Part shown: positions 42,179-52,044 of the stretch, piece after piece
Layout of the letters: each line of letters starts with the position of its first letter
Numbering within the stretch: position 1 is the first letter of the stretch
DNA from: Plebeiibacterium marinum
GTDB lineage: Bacteria > Bacteroidota > Bacteroidia > Bacteroidales > Marinilabiliaceae
Direction of reading: 5' to 3'
DNA: 64,000 nt
Assembly: GCF_026013615.1 (NCBI RefSeq)
Contig: NZ_JAPDPI010000030.1
Location: forward strand, 1-64,000
Translations under genes and position numbers: made by a program
Notes under the pieces: generated by a model
Seen by the model: the letters and a program-made list of their open reading frames with translations, nothing else
Databases searched by the model: none
Told to the model about the DNA's origin: nothing

Positions 42179-43600
42179 ATGAGAGTTGTAGCAGGAGTTA
42201 TTACACTTTTACTAATGTTATTGGTTTCATGTGATGAACCATCAGGTAAAAAAGTGGTCAATAACATAGAAGAAGAAGTAGCATTTGATTTGGATGAAAT
42301 CCATAAACGAGGTCGGCTGATTGTTGTTACAGATTATAATTCTACCAATTATTTTATTTATAAAGGTACTCCCATGGGGTACCAGCTTGAATTGCTGAAT
42401 GAGTTCTGCAACAACCTTGGGGTGAAGCTTGAAGTGATTGTTAGTAACGATGTAGAAAAGAACATTAACGATTTGCGTAGTGGCAAAATTGACCTGATAG
42501 CACAAAACCTTGCAGTTACCAGGGAACGAGGCAGGAAAATACAGTTTACAGAGCCTCATACCTATTCACGCCAGGTCCTGGTTCAGAGGATCGAAGATAA
42601 AGATCAGGAGAAAGCCAGAACCGGATTCAATGATTTGATTAGGAATCAACTGGATTTAGCAGGTAAAACCATTTATGTACAAAAAGGATCATCATATGTT
42701 ACCCGTCTGAACAATTTATCAGATGAAATAGGGGATAGCATAAATGTAGTAGAGATACCTGATTATGAAGCAGAACAATTAATAGGTTTGGTTGCTGAGG
42801 GAGAAATATCATACACTATTTGTGATGAGATTTTAGCTCGTGTAAACAAAAACTATTACGAAAATATCGATATTGAAACCCCCATTAGTTTTCCCCAAAA
42901 AATGGCTTGGGGAGTGCGGAAATCATCTAAAGATTTACTTCAGGTTATCAATAACTGGCTGATCAGGTTTACCAAATCAGCCAAGTATAATATCATTTAT
43001 AAAAAATACTTTCTCAACCGTCGTTCTACCCATATTGTAGATGCCGGGTATAATTCATTAAAGGGGGGACTGGTTTCTGAATTCGACGATATTATTAAAA
43101 AAGAAAGTGAAAATATTGACTGGGACTGGAAGTTGATAGCTGCCCTGATTTATCAGGAATCCAGGTTCCTTCCCGAAATTAAAAGTTGGGCGGGGGCACA
43201 GGGCTTAATGCAGTTGATGCCTGCGACGGCCCAAAAGTTTGGTGTAAATAACATTACTTCGCCACAGGAAAATATTAGGGGAGGCATCAAATTTATAAAG
43301 TGGCTTGATAAAAGAATGGCTTTAAGGGTGGACAACCCCGAGGAAAGGCTGAAGTTTGTTTTGGCTTCATATAATGTGGGTTTAGGCCATGTACTGGATG
43401 CCATGAGACTGGCAGAGAAAAATGGCAAAGATCCCAAGGTATGGGAGGGTAATGTAGATTATTATCTTTTAAATAAATCTCAGCCTAAATATTTTAATGA
43501 TCCGGTTGTTGAATTCGGTTATTGCAGGGGGAAAGAGCCTTATTTATATGTTAATGAGATTCTTGAACGTTATGAGCATTATAAAAATCTGATGGAGTAA
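42179..43600 (+). CDS. MltF-like lipoprotein lytic transglycosylase
   Basis: The 473-residue protein has a lipoprotein signal ending in LLVSC (Cys19), so it should be anchored in a membrane. Residues about 45-280 are a periplasmic solute-binding-type domain (RGRLIVVTDYNSTNYFIYKG, LRSGKIDLIAQNLAVTRERG). Residues about 300-460 are a lytic transglycosylase domain with the catalytic glutamate in ALIYQESRF and GAQGLMQLMPATAQKFG, plus ASYNVGLGHV. This is the MltF layout: it cleaves peptidoglycan, with the binding domain regulating activity. The 3' end overlaps the convergent Nudix gene by 50 bases. Confidence 0.9.
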   Translation: MRVVAGVITLLLMLLVSCDEPSGKKVVNNIEEEVAFDLDEIHKRGRLIVVTDYNSTNYFIYKGTPMGYQLELLNEFCNNLGVKLEVIVSNDVEKNINDLRSGKIDLIAQNLAVTRERGRKIQFTEPHTYSRQVLVQRIEDKDQEKARTGFNDLIRNQLDLAGKTIYVQKGSSYVTRLNNLSDEIGDSINVVEIPDYEAEQLIGLVAEGEISYTICDEILARVNKNYYENIDIETPISFPQKMAWGVRKSSKDLLQVINNWLIRFTKSAKYNIIYKKYFLNRRSTHIVDAGYNSLKGGLVSEFDDIIKKESENIDWDWKLIAALIYQESRFLPEIKSWAGAQGLMQLMPATAQKFGVNNITSPQENIRGGIKFIKWLDKRMALRVDNPEERLKFVLASYNVGLGHVLDAMRLAEKNGKDPKVWEGNVDYYLLNKSQPKYFNDPVVEFGYCRGKEPYLYVNEILERYEHYKNLME

Positions 43601-44228
43601 TATTATAGCCCGAATTGGCAATAACTTCTTTAAATTCGCTTATAATCATTGCTGTGGCCCCCCATATTTTATTGTTTTCAATATTAAAATATGGTGCAAT
43701 TATGTGATGTCCGTTTTTTTCTTTTTCAAAAACAGAAACTGTTTCTGGCTGTAAAAGATCATATAAATCAGCTTCAATAACTGCTTGTACCTCAAATGGG
43801 TCGGGAGTAAATGTTGGTGTTTGCGATAAGTAGCCAATAAAAGGGTGAACCACAAAGTTGCTGTTGGGAATGTAAATTTCACTTAACCTCCCCAAAAGGT
43901 TCATCCGGGAAATATCAATTCCTATTTCTTCATAAGTTTCGCGTAAGGCAGTATACGAAATATCTGGATCGTTTGGTTCTGCTTTGCCTCCGGGAAGGCT
44001 TACCTGACCGCTATGTGCACCATCATATTCAGGTCGTAAAATAAAAGGTATGTGTAAAGAACCGTTTTTAGGATATATAAGGATTAGAACGGCACTGGCC
44101 TTGGCTATTTCTTTATCAGGCATTACAGATCCTGTAAACCTTGTATTGGGAGCCATTATTTTATGGGCCTTTTCTCCAGGCAATTCACTTTTTAGCTGCT
44201 CCTTTAATATTTCAATAAACTTTGTCAT
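43551..44228 (-). CDS. Nudix hydrolase, probable coenzyme A pyrophosphatase
   Basis: The protein is 225 residues from the second ATG. The Nudix box reads GGKAEPNDPDISYTALRETY followed by EEIGI, with the metal-binding REXXEE core, and is preceded by the LPGG and RPEYDGAHSGQVSLP features typical of CoA pyrophosphatases (NudL/COG0494 CoAse type). It would cut CoA or other nucleoside diphosphate derivatives. The last 50 bases lie antisense to the end of the MltF-like gene, so the two transcripts overlap. Confidence 0.85.
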   Translation of the reverse strand: MTKFIEILKEQLKSELPGEKAHKIMAPNTRFTGSVMPDKEIAKASAVLILIYPKNGSLHIPFILRPEYDGAHSGQVSLPGGKAEPNDPDISYTALRETYEEIGIDISRMNLLGRLSEIYIPNSNFVVHPFIGYLSQTPTFTPDPFEVQAVIEADLYDLLQPETVSVFEKEKNGHHIIAPYFNIENNKIWGATAMIISEFKEVIANSGYNITPSDFYNAHNVQESH

Positions 44229-44314
44229 CATATCGATCCCTTTGCATGTTTTAATTTAGTAAATCTTTACTAAAGTTGGATTTCAAAACAAAGATAAATT
44301 CCTTAAAAAGCAAA

Positions 44315-44342
44315 AAAAATGCTGGACGTTTCCAGCATTTTT
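44315..44342. terminator. bidirectional intrinsic terminator
   Basis: AAAAATGCTGGA (44315-44326) and TCCAGCATTTTT (44331-44342) form a perfect 12-base stem around CGTT with A and T runs on either side. It would end the minus-strand permease transcript. The rest of 44232-44611 shows no gene. Confidence 0.85.
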
Positions 44343-44611
44343 CTCATTGTCTTGTCTTTAATTTAAACCTTTTGTATAAATACGCATAAGGTAAAACCAA
44401 AAGTGTGCCAAAAAATGTAATTATATAAACTTAATATTTTAAATAGCACTATATGTTTGTATTATAGATATATACGTATGGAAATATTTTACGCTGTATT
44501 TTATTAGCTTAATTTGAGGTAATTGGCATATTGTTCATTTTCGTACATTCCATGTTCGTAGCTGTACAATATTATCCGAAGCTATATAAGGTATATTTAG
44601 CAGATGAATGA

Positions 44612-45856
44612 TCAATCAAACCTGATTGCTTCAACCGGAGTGATTCTTGTAATTAAATATGAAGGACCTATCATCATTAAATAGGAGATAATAATGGTTG
44701 CTATATTTAAATAAACAATAGGTAAGGGTTGAATAAAAACAGGAACTGAATCAAGATAGTAGTTATCAGGATCTAGATGGATAATTCCGAATTGATGCTG
44801 AAGGATACAAATAGCAATGCCTATAATATTGCCCCATATCATGCCTTTGGCAATAATGAAGGTGGCCAGGTATATAAAAACCTTTCTGATATTCCAATTC
44901 TGTTTGCCCAGAGCTTTTAATATACCAATCATAGAGGTTCGTTCCAATATAATTATCAGCAACCCGGATATCATATTAAACCCGGCCACCAAAATAATCA
45001 GTATAAGAATTACAGTAACATTCATGTCCAGCATATCAAGCCACCCCATAATTTGGGGTTGTTGTTGGTTTATTGTGGTTGAGCGTAATAACCCGCCATC
45101 CGGAGATATTCTGGAAGCTGCCAACAGGTCAATTTGTTGAGATAAAGGAGCAATCAAGTCAAAGCCATCCAGAGTAATTTCATATCCTGTTATTTGATTT
45201 TCGTTCCAGTTGTTTAGCTTAATAATGTGCCGGATATCTGCAAACACATAAAGCTTGTCAAACTCAGGTAGATGTGAATCATATATGGCAGAGATCCGGA
45301 AGTTTCGGGGCCTTATCTTTTCCTGAAAAAAATAAGTGGGTACCCGGTCGCCAACTTTCAATTTTAGTAGTTTTGCCAGGGTTGAAGATATGATGATATC
45401 ATTTGAGGTTGTAGACTGGTAAATATCGGGCCTTTCTCCCTCAATAATAATAGAATTAAAAAAGTTCCAATCAAAGTCGGTGCCCATTCCTTTTATTATG
45501 ATTCCCTGGATATTTTCAGTTGTTTTTATAAGGCCCGGTTTTGTTGCAAACTCCTGAACTCTGGTTACTCCCTCAATTTGTGATATTTGGTTTACAAATA
45601 CCGAATCTCTTTCAATAGGGTTGGTTTCAAGAGATGTATTGTAGTCGTAGTTAATGATTTGGAAATGAGAGCTGAATCCGACTATTTTATTACGAATTTC
45701 CCTTTTAAACCCGGTTCCTATCCCTAAAGATAATATCATAACCACCATTCCGATTGTAACACCTAATGTGGCAACTTTAATTACAGGGCCGGCCAGTTTT
45801 TTACCAGTAACTTCTCCTTTTCGGATTTTATTAGCGATATAGAGGTTTAAATTCAA
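44612..45856 (-). CDS. FtsX/LolC-E family ABC transporter permease
   Basis: The 414-residue protein has one N-terminal membrane helix (VIKVATLGVTIGMVVMILSL), a large periplasmic domain of about 220 residues, and three C-terminal helices (VILILIILVAGFNMISGLLI, then two more), ending in ITPVEAIRFD. This is the layout of LolC/LolE, which release lipoproteins from the inner membrane with the LolD ATPase. The N-terminal IANKIRKGEVTGKK stretch is typical for Bacteroidota members. No ATPase gene is next to it. The region just upstream is the six-copy tandem array. Confidence 0.85.
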   Translation of the reverse strand: MNLNLYIANKIRKGEVTGKKLAGPVIKVATLGVTIGMVVMILSLGIGTGFKREIRNKIVGFSSHFQIINYDYNTSLETNPIERDSVFVNQISQIEGVTRVQEFATKPGLIKTTENIQGIIIKGMGTDFDWNFFNSIIIEGERPDIYQSTTSNDIIISSTLAKLLKLKVGDRVPTYFFQEKIRPRNFRISAIYDSHLPEFDKLYVFADIRHIIKLNNWNENQITGYEITLDGFDLIAPLSQQIDLLAASRISPDGGLLRSTTINQQQPQIMGWLDMLDMNVTVILILIILVAGFNMISGLLIIILERTSMIGILKALGKQNWNIRKVFIYLATFIIAKGMIWGNIIGIAICILQHQFGIIHLDPDNYYLDSVPVFIQPLPIVYLNIATIIISYLMMIGPSYLITRITPVEAIRFD

Positions 45857-45945
45857 TGTATATGATTTAAATTTTCCAGAATATTAAAACCCAAATATAG
45901 TTCAAAAGTATTTTATCACACAGAGGAACTTACAGATTGTTGTGG

Positions 45946-46822
45946 AATAGCTGATAGCTGATAGGACGGCTACGCCTTTAGGACGCTGCGCTTTAGCTTG
46001 TTTTTTTGCTACCAATACATCTTTTTTTTCAGGAACAGCATTTCTCAGGATCCGATCTTTATAACCATCTTGCAAATAAGATCGGATCCGTATTGAATAG
46101 CTGATAGCTAATAGGACGGCTGCGCCTTTAGGACGCTACGCTTTAGCTTAATTACTTGCAACTAAAACATCTTTTGCACAGGAATTGTATTTTCCAGATC
46201 TGGATCCGATCTTTATAAGCGCCTTTCAAATAAGATCGGATCCGTATAATATAGCTAATAGGACGGCTACGCCTTTAGGACGCTGCGCTTTAGCTTAATT
46301 GCTTGCTACCAATACATCTTTTTTCAGGAACAGCATTTCTCTGGATCCGATCTTTATAAGCACCTTGTAAATAAGATCGGATCCGTATAATATAGCTGAT
46401 AGCCAATAGGACGGCTACGCCTTTAGGACGATGCGCTTTAGCTTTAATTCTTGCTACTAATACATCTTTTTTTCAGGGACAGCATTTTCCGGATCCGATC
46501 TTTATAAGCACCTTTCAAATAAGATCTGATCCGTATGACGATAGCTATTAGCCAATAGGACGGCTACGCTTTAGCTTTATTACTTGCTACTAAAACATCT
46601 TTTTTTCAGGAACATCATTTCTCTGGATCCGATCTTTATAAGCGCTTTGTGAATAAGATCGGATCCGTATTGAATAGCTGATAGCTAATAGGACGGCTAC
46701 GCCTTTAGGACGCTGCGCTTTAGCTTAATTGCTTGCTACTACAACACCTTTGCTCAGGAACAGCATTTTCCGGATCTGGATCAGATCTTTATAAGCGCTT
46801 TGTAAATAAGATCGGATCCGTA
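45946..46822. repeat. six-copy tandem array of about 148-bp units with BamHI-palindrome hairpins
   Basis: The marker ATAGGACGGC occurs at 45961, 46111, 46258, 46406, 46555 and 46688, giving steps of 150, 147, 148, 149 and 133 bases. Each unit has a head (TAGGACGGCTACGCCTTTAG, then the near-copy GGACGCTGCGCTTTAG), a T-rich middle with CAGGAACAGCATTT, and a hairpin made of GGATCCGATCTT and AAGATCGGATCC around an 18-base loop (for example 46048-46059 with 46078-46089). Unit 5 lacks one of the two GGACG half-repeats, which explains the short last step. No reading frame is kept between units. It lies between the aminotransferase 3' end and the permease gene start. Confidence 0.92.
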
Positions 46823-46942
46823 GGAGAAGGCTGCTCTCCGCTCTCACCCCTCTGCTCTTTGCACTTCGCACTTCGCCCTATTGCTACTTTTATCAATATA
46901 CTCTTTATTACAAATACATTTACCACACAACTTCGCAGTTCA

Positions 46943-48142
46943 TTATTGCTTTCTTCCCGGATAAACCTCAAGTGCTTTTTCTATAACAATTAAAGCTTTC
47001 TTCAGGTCTTCTTCATTTAGCACATAGGCAATACGCACTTCATCTTTGCCTAAATATCTGCTGCTGTAAAAACCTGATCCGGGAGCCATCATTACAGTTT
47101 GGTTTTCATAGCTGAATTCTCCTAATATCCATGCACAAAAATGGTCGGAATCTTCAACGGGGAGTTTTGCCATGGTATAAAAAGCCCCTTTGGGAACCAT
47201 TGATTTTACTCCTGGAATTTTATTAAGTCCCTCAACCAATACATTCCTCCTGCCCAGGTATTCATTATATACTGTCTGCGTATATTCTTCAGAGGCATCT
47301 AATGAGGCACACGCAGCAATCTGCCCCAATAAAGGCGGACTTAATCTTGCCTGGGCATACTTCATTGCAGCATCAATTACCTGTTTGTTCCGGCTTACTA
47401 AAGCCCCAACCCTGATACCACATTCACTGTACCGTTTGCTTACCGAATCAATTAAAACCACATTGTCATCAAGACCTTCAAGGTTTAATGCTGAAATATG
47501 GGTGTAATCATCATAACAGAATTCCCTGTATACTTCATCCGACAATAAGTATAGATCGTGTTTTAAAACTATTTCACGAAGCTGATTCAGTTCTTCCTCT
47601 GAATACAAATACCCGGTAGGGTTATTCGGGTTACAGATAAATATCCCTTTTGTTTTTGATGTTATAAGTTTCTCAAATTCTTCGATAGGAGGCAAGGCAA
47701 AACCCTCTTCAAATTTTGAAGTAATAGGTTTGATATTTATGCCCATGGCAGTGGCAAATCCGCTGTAATTGGCATAAAAAGGTTCCGGAATAATAATCTC
47801 ATCACCAGGATTAAAACAACAGAAGAAAGCAAACATAAAAGCTTCAGAGCCTCCTGTTGTTACCATGATTTCATCCTTTTTTACGTCAATATCAAACTTT
47901 GCGTAATATTTAACAAGTTTTTCCCTGTATTCGATTAATCCGGCAGAGTGGCTGTACTCTAATATGTCCCGGTCTAAATTTTTAATCGCGTCAATGGCCA
48001 CCTTTGGAGTAAGAATATCTGGTTGTCCGATATTTAAATGGTAAACATTGATTCCCCTTTCTTTTGCATCATCTGCAATAGGAACGAGTTTACGAATTGG
48101 CGAAGAAGGCATATCAATCCCTCTTTTTGAAATAGATGGCAT
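46943..48142 (-). CDS. class I/II PLP-dependent aminotransferase
   Basis: The 399-residue protein is a fold-type I aminotransferase of the aspartate type. It has YHLNIGQPDILTP near the N-terminus, the PNNPTGYLYS loop with the substrate-contact Asn, DEVYREF with the Asp that binds the pyridine nitrogen, and the PLP-binding lysine in SVSKRYSECGIRVG. The ending shows EVRIAYVLNEEDL, with the carboxylate-binding Arg. It should interconvert an amino acid and 2-oxoacid in the cytoplasm; the donor is not clear (aspartate or an aromatic/branched amino acid). It is a single gene, divergent from the DUF5686 gene. Confidence 0.88.
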   Translation of the reverse strand: MPSISKRGIDMPSSPIRKLVPIADDAKERGINVYHLNIGQPDILTPKVAIDAIKNLDRDILEYSHSAGLIEYREKLVKYYAKFDIDVKKDEIMVTTGGSEAFMFAFFCCFNPGDEIIIPEPFYANYSGFATAMGINIKPITSKFEEGFALPPIEEFEKLITSKTKGIFICNPNNPTGYLYSEEELNQLREIVLKHDLYLLSDEVYREFCYDDYTHISALNLEGLDDNVVLIDSVSKRYSECGIRVGALVSRNKQVIDAAMKYAQARLSPPLLGQIAACASLDASEEYTQTVYNEYLGRRNVLVEGLNKIPGVKSMVPKGAFYTMAKLPVEDSDHFCAWILGEFSYENQTVMMAPGSGFYSSRYLGKDEVRIAYVLNEEDLKKALIVIEKALEVYPGRKQ

Positions 48143-48290
48143 AATATTAAGTGTTAAATTTCAAAGTGAATGCAAAAATAAGAAAAACCTGTTATTTGTC
48201 ACATTTTTAGAGTTAATAATCAGGCGTTGTTTATAATTAGTGTTTATATTAGTTTTACAATAGAATTATTAATTGTATTCTTAAATTTTC

Positions 48291-50954
48291 ATGGAACCTG
48301 ATTTCAAAAGAAAACTTTATAGTATAATCGTTATAATAGTATTGGTTGTTCCTGCATTCAATGCGCAAGTTCTTACGGGTGTTGTGTCTTCAGCCAAGGG
48401 AGAAACCATTCCTTTTGCATCAATTTATATTAAGGAATTAACTACCGGAACTACAACAAATCTAGATGGGGAGTATAGCCTTTCCCTGACTCCGGGCACA
48501 TATAAAGTTTCATTTCAGGCTCTTGGTTTTGCAAGGGTAATTGAAATAATTTCAATAAATGAGGCTGATGTTGTTAAAAATATTACCCTAAAACAACAGG
48601 ATTACCAAATTAAAGAGGTAAGGGTGTATTCAGGCAAAGAAGATCCCGCCTATGGTATTATGCGTAAGGCAATTAGTTTGGCTCCGTATTTTTTGCGACA
48701 AGTAAAGCATTATAAGGCTAATGTGTATTTAAAAGGCGGTTTTGATATGAATAAAGTACCCCGGCTATTCCGTAAACAATTAAAGGAAGAAGGTATTGTT
48801 CAGGGAAACACCTATTTAACCGAGTCGATTAATGAAATAACATTCAATTCACCCAACCGTTTTGTACACCATCAAATTTCCAAGCGGTCAACTATCCCAA
48901 ACAATAGTGAAGATGAAGTGTTGGGGTATCTTAATTACAGCTTTTACGATTCTGATAGTGACCTGGCAATTTCGCCTTTGTCGCGAAAAGCATTTTCTTT
49001 TTATAAGTACCGATACGAAGGTTTTTTTCAGCAGGGGGAGTATTATATCAACAAGATAAAAGTAACCCCTAAAAGAAAAAATCAACAACTCTTTGATGGC
49101 TATATCTACATAGTAGATCAGTTATGGAATTTACATTCGGTTGATTTGGTAAACGAACAGTTTTTTGGAAAGGTAAGGGTGCGTCAGGTGCAGGAAGAAG
49201 TAAAAGGAAAAGCCTGGTTACCGGTCAGCCACCAATTTGATGTGGATGTACAAACCTTTGGTTTTAACGTAACTGCCAATTATGGTGGATCGGTTAAATA
49301 CGAAGAAGTAAACCTGGATCATGAATTGCCGGTGCCTACTTCCTTAAAAAATGCTTACGCCGAAATATTTCCGGAAGAAGAGGAGCAAGAGGTTGAAAAA
49401 TCAGCTGATACAGGTGTTTTAAATAAAAACCAGCAAAAAATAGAATCGTTGCTTAAAAAGGAAGACTTGAGCAACCGGGAGATGTTGAAACTTTCGCGTT
49501 TGATGGAAAAAGAAAACCAAAGTCTGGAGCAGAAGGCGAGGGGGTTAAAACTGGAATCGCTGGATAGTACTTACAAAATTATCAGGGATACCATTGATGC
49601 CGACAGTATTGATTGGAATAAAATCAGGCCTATACCTCTTAGTAAAAAAGAAGTACAGAGTTTTGGGATTCAGGATTCGCTTACCCTGGCTTTGGCAGGA
49701 ATGGATAAGGACAGTGTGGAAGTGAAAAAGGAAAAATCAAACAAGGCCAGGATTGTTGGGGGTGTTTTAGGAGGGAAGAAATATACATTGAGGGATTCAT
49801 CAGGTATAATCACGCTCCGGCATTATGGATTAATCAACCTGAATTCTATTGGGTTTAATGCCGTTGACGGTTGGCAGTTGTTGCAACGCTTCAATATCAG
49901 GTATTATTTGCCCAATAAATGCGAGAGCCGCTTAAATCTGTATCCCGAATTGAAATATTCGTTAGGGCGTAACAAATTTAACTGGAAGCTTGGCTCAGTT
50001 TTTAATTATGAGCACATAAAACATACCGCCTTTTACTTAAATGCCGGTCAGTGGAGCCAGGATTTTAACACAGAAACAGGAATATCCAATTTTGCCAATA
50101 CCGTGTCTTCACTTCTGTTTAAGGAGAATTACATGAGGCTCTATCAGGATAATTACTTTCAAATGGGCATAAAAACAGACCTGGCCAATGGATTGGTTTT
50201 CGATATAAATGGAAAATATCAGAACATAGACAAACTCGAAAATTCCTCAAATTATGCATTCGCCTATCCAAAGAGAAATTATTACGATAATAACGATATT
50301 GAAGGGCTGTCCAATCCTGATGCGCTAAATGGCAGAAAGAGTTTTTATATTGAATCAACCCTGAGGTATACACCAAATTATTATTACAGGGTAGATGGTG
50401 GGAAAAAGAGAATGATTTATTCTGATTATCCCACATTAACCTTAAAATATAAACAGGGGATACAAGGGGTGTTGAATTCCTCTTCGAAGTATCAGATGCT
50501 TGAATTTGGTGTGGATCAGGATTTGGAATGGAATTTTATGTATGGTTTGAACTATAATGTAAAAGCCGGATATTATTTTGACAATTCAGCCATGCATTTT
50601 TCAAACTATACGCATTTTAATACAAGCGAAATACCGGTTTCTTTAAAGGATTGGAAACAAAACTACAATCTTTTGGATGATTACCGACACAGCACAAATC
50701 GATGGTTTGTTGAAGGGCACCTATGTTATTCTACTCCATATTTACTGGTTAAAAACCTTCCTTTTTTACAAGATAAGCTATGGACTGAAAATGTTTATCT
50801 ACACCATCTGACCCGGCCTGATTTCAGGAATTACAATGAAATAGGATACGGAATTTCCCAGATTTTCATGATGATGAACGTTGGCGTTTTTGCCGGATTT
50901 CATGAATTTGAATTTGAGGAAGTGGGGTTTAAGGTTAGTTTGAATTTGGATTAG
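48291..50954 (+). CDS. DUF5686 outer-membrane protein with carboxypeptidase-like domain
   Basis: The 887-residue protein has a signal peptide (IIVIIVLVVPAFNAQ), a carboxypeptidase-regulatory-like beta sandwich at about residues 27-115 (LTGVVSSAKGETIPFASIYI, TTTNLDGEYSLSLTPGTYKV), a DUF5686 region with YGIMRKAISLAPYFLRQVKH and LWNLHSVDLVNEQFFGKVRV, a charged coiled stretch near 380-430 and a C-terminal barrel ending in VSLNLD. This is a standard Bacteroidota outer-membrane family, similar in layout to TonB-dependent receptors without the plug. Its role is unknown. Confidence 0.88.
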   Translation: MEPDFKRKLYSIIVIIVLVVPAFNAQVLTGVVSSAKGETIPFASIYIKELTTGTTTNLDGEYSLSLTPGTYKVSFQALGFARVIEIISINEADVVKNITLKQQDYQIKEVRVYSGKEDPAYGIMRKAISLAPYFLRQVKHYKANVYLKGGFDMNKVPRLFRKQLKEEGIVQGNTYLTESINEITFNSPNRFVHHQISKRSTIPNNSEDEVLGYLNYSFYDSDSDLAISPLSRKAFSFYKYRYEGFFQQGEYYINKIKVTPKRKNQQLFDGYIYIVDQLWNLHSVDLVNEQFFGKVRVRQVQEEVKGKAWLPVSHQFDVDVQTFGFNVTANYGGSVKYEEVNLDHELPVPTSLKNAYAEIFPEEEEQEVEKSADTGVLNKNQQKIESLLKKEDLSNREMLKLSRLMEKENQSLEQKARGLKLESLDSTYKIIRDTIDADSIDWNKIRPIPLSKKEVQSFGIQDSLTLALAGMDKDSVEVKKEKSNKARIVGGVLGGKKYTLRDSSGIITLRHYGLINLNSIGFNAVDGWQLLQRFNIRYYLPNKCESRLNLYPELKYSLGRNKFNWKLGSVFNYEHIKHTAFYLNAGQWSQDFNTETGISNFANTVSSLLFKENYMRLYQDNYFQMGIKTDLANGLVFDINGKYQNIDKLENSSNYAFAYPKRNYYDNNDIEGLSNPDALNGRKSFYIESTLRYTPNYYYRVDGGKKRMIYSDYPTLTLKYKQGIQGVLNSSSKYQMLEFGVDQDLEWNFMYGLNYNVKAGYYFDNSAMHFSNYTHFNTSEIPVSLKDWKQNYNLLDDYRHSTNRWFVEGHLCYSTPYLLVKNLPFLQDKLWTENVYLHHLTRPDFRNYNEIGYGISQIFMMMNVGVFAGFHEFEFEEVGFKVSLNLD

Positions 50955-51608
50955 TATCTACTTTAGAATATAAGTAGAAGCAAGGAATTTTAAATGCATA
51001 TTCAAGCACCCTTTTCCTACTCTTCTTTTATTCACCTGTGATACAAGCTCGCAATTTCCCACAATTTTATCACAGGATTAATGCAGGTTCTTCGCACCCT
51101 TATGGCAATAAACCAGCGATGAGTCTGTGTTGCACCTGTGTTAAAGGGCGAACGTGAACCATAGATGGGCCATAGCAAACCCGAAGCTGATGCATTGAAA
51201 GTGCATGCCAATGCATAGGTTATGCGAAGAAAGTGCGAAGAAATGCGAAGAATATGTGTAGAAATGCGAAGACAGAGCGAAGAAAACACACAAAAAGTAC
51301 AAAAAACACCAAAATTGGAATTCAAAATAGTCGTTTTTGGTAAAAAGTGGAATCCTAAGCCATTATGGGGGTATAAAAAAATCAAAACCAAAACACTCCG
51401 AAATTACTAACCGCTAATTGTCAATATATTACGACCTAAAAAAGTTACAGTAAAATTACTGTTATTTTTTTATAGTTCTATTCAATGTAATTTAGCACTA
51501 AACGATAAAGATAGGAAAAGCATGGGTATATCAGCTTATTCTCTTTGGATAACCAAATGACCGGTAAACTTTTTCATAAAACCAACAGTCTTTTCCCCAT
51601 GAAGTAAA
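50955..51608. other. gene-free stretch with GCGAAGA and ATGCAT repeats
   Basis: No credible gene is seen. At 51222-51290 the unit GCGAAGA recurs five times with steps of mostly 11 or 12 bases (ATGCGAAGAAAGTGCGAAGA is typical), preceded by three ATGCAT-like words between 51190 and 51217. Short reading frames across it are a by-product of the repeat. The last 60 bases resemble the sequence just before the second intron tail at 53256. Confidence 0.6.
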
Positions 51609-51731
51609 GAACCGCCGTATACTGTCTGTTCCAATATTTTCGGGAAGACCCGTACGTACTTTTTATGAATAAAAAGTCGTGGTGTGAGAGGCTCTCCGAT
51701 AGGCTATTGGCCTATCGGCAGTCTACTCGAT
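51609..51731 (+). mobile_element. group II intron 3' fragment (domains V-VI)
   Basis: The segment runs from GAACCGCCGTATAC through GACCCGTACGTAC and GTGGTGTGAGAGG to TCTACTCGAT, which is the order and wording of group II intron domains V and VI. Domain VI forms the hairpin CCGATAGG/CCTATCGG, and the bulged-A region is in CTACTCGAT. No intron 5' half or reverse transcriptase lies upstream. Two small insertions interrupt domain V, one of them TTTTTATGAATAAAAA, and both are shared with the second copy at 53256-53376. Confidence 0.75.
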
Positions 51732-51752
51732 TAGCCCCTGTACTTCTTATTT

Positions 51753-52043
51753 CTAGAGTTCTATTTGAATCTTCACCTTTCCACCTAATCCTTTTTCTAC
51801 AATGTCATATAGAGTCTTTAAAGTCAAGTTGCTGCTATTATTTTCTACACGAGAGATATATGTTCTTTTTTTGCCTACCCGTTCTGCAAGTTCTGTCTGC
51901 GTTAAATGTTTTTCTTCTCTTGCTTGACGCAATAAAAGTCCAATTTTAAAGGCTTCAAAATCACGTTCTAGTTCGTCTCGTCTTTCTGTTCCTTTTTTAC
52001 CGTATACATTGTCTTTAATTTCTGACCAACTTTTCGTTTTCAT
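51753..52043 (-). CDS. XRE-family antitoxin (HigA-like)
   Basis: From the ATG at 52043 the protein is 96 residues; the longer open frame extends into the toxin gene. The C-terminal half is a Cro/CI helix-turn-helix (LLLRQAREEKHLTQTELAER, then KRTYISRVENNSSNLTLKTL), and the N-terminal half (MKTKSWSEIKDNVYGKKGTE) is the typical region that wraps the toxin. It should neutralise the RelE-like toxin encoded one base upstream and repress their common promoter. The pair lies between two group II intron relics. Confidence 0.88.
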   Translation of the reverse strand: MKTKSWSEIKDNVYGKKGTERRDELERDFEAFKIGLLLRQAREEKHLTQTELAERVGKKRTYISRVENNSSNLTLKTLYDIVEKGLGGKVKIQIEL

Positions 52044-52044
52044 G

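Noticed and set aside
45946-46822. CRISPR array
   Set aside because: The repeated unit is about 148 bases and is conserved nearly throughout, with no short repeats separated by unique spacers and no cas genes nearby.
46733-46993. Small protein encoded in the tandem array
   Set aside because: The frame covers the last array unit and the 3' end of the aminotransferase gene and is not kept in the other units.
51032-51391. 119-residue minus-strand protein
   Set aside because: Its residues (HILRISSHFLRI-type repeats) are a translation of the GCGAAGA repeat; it has no start context or family.
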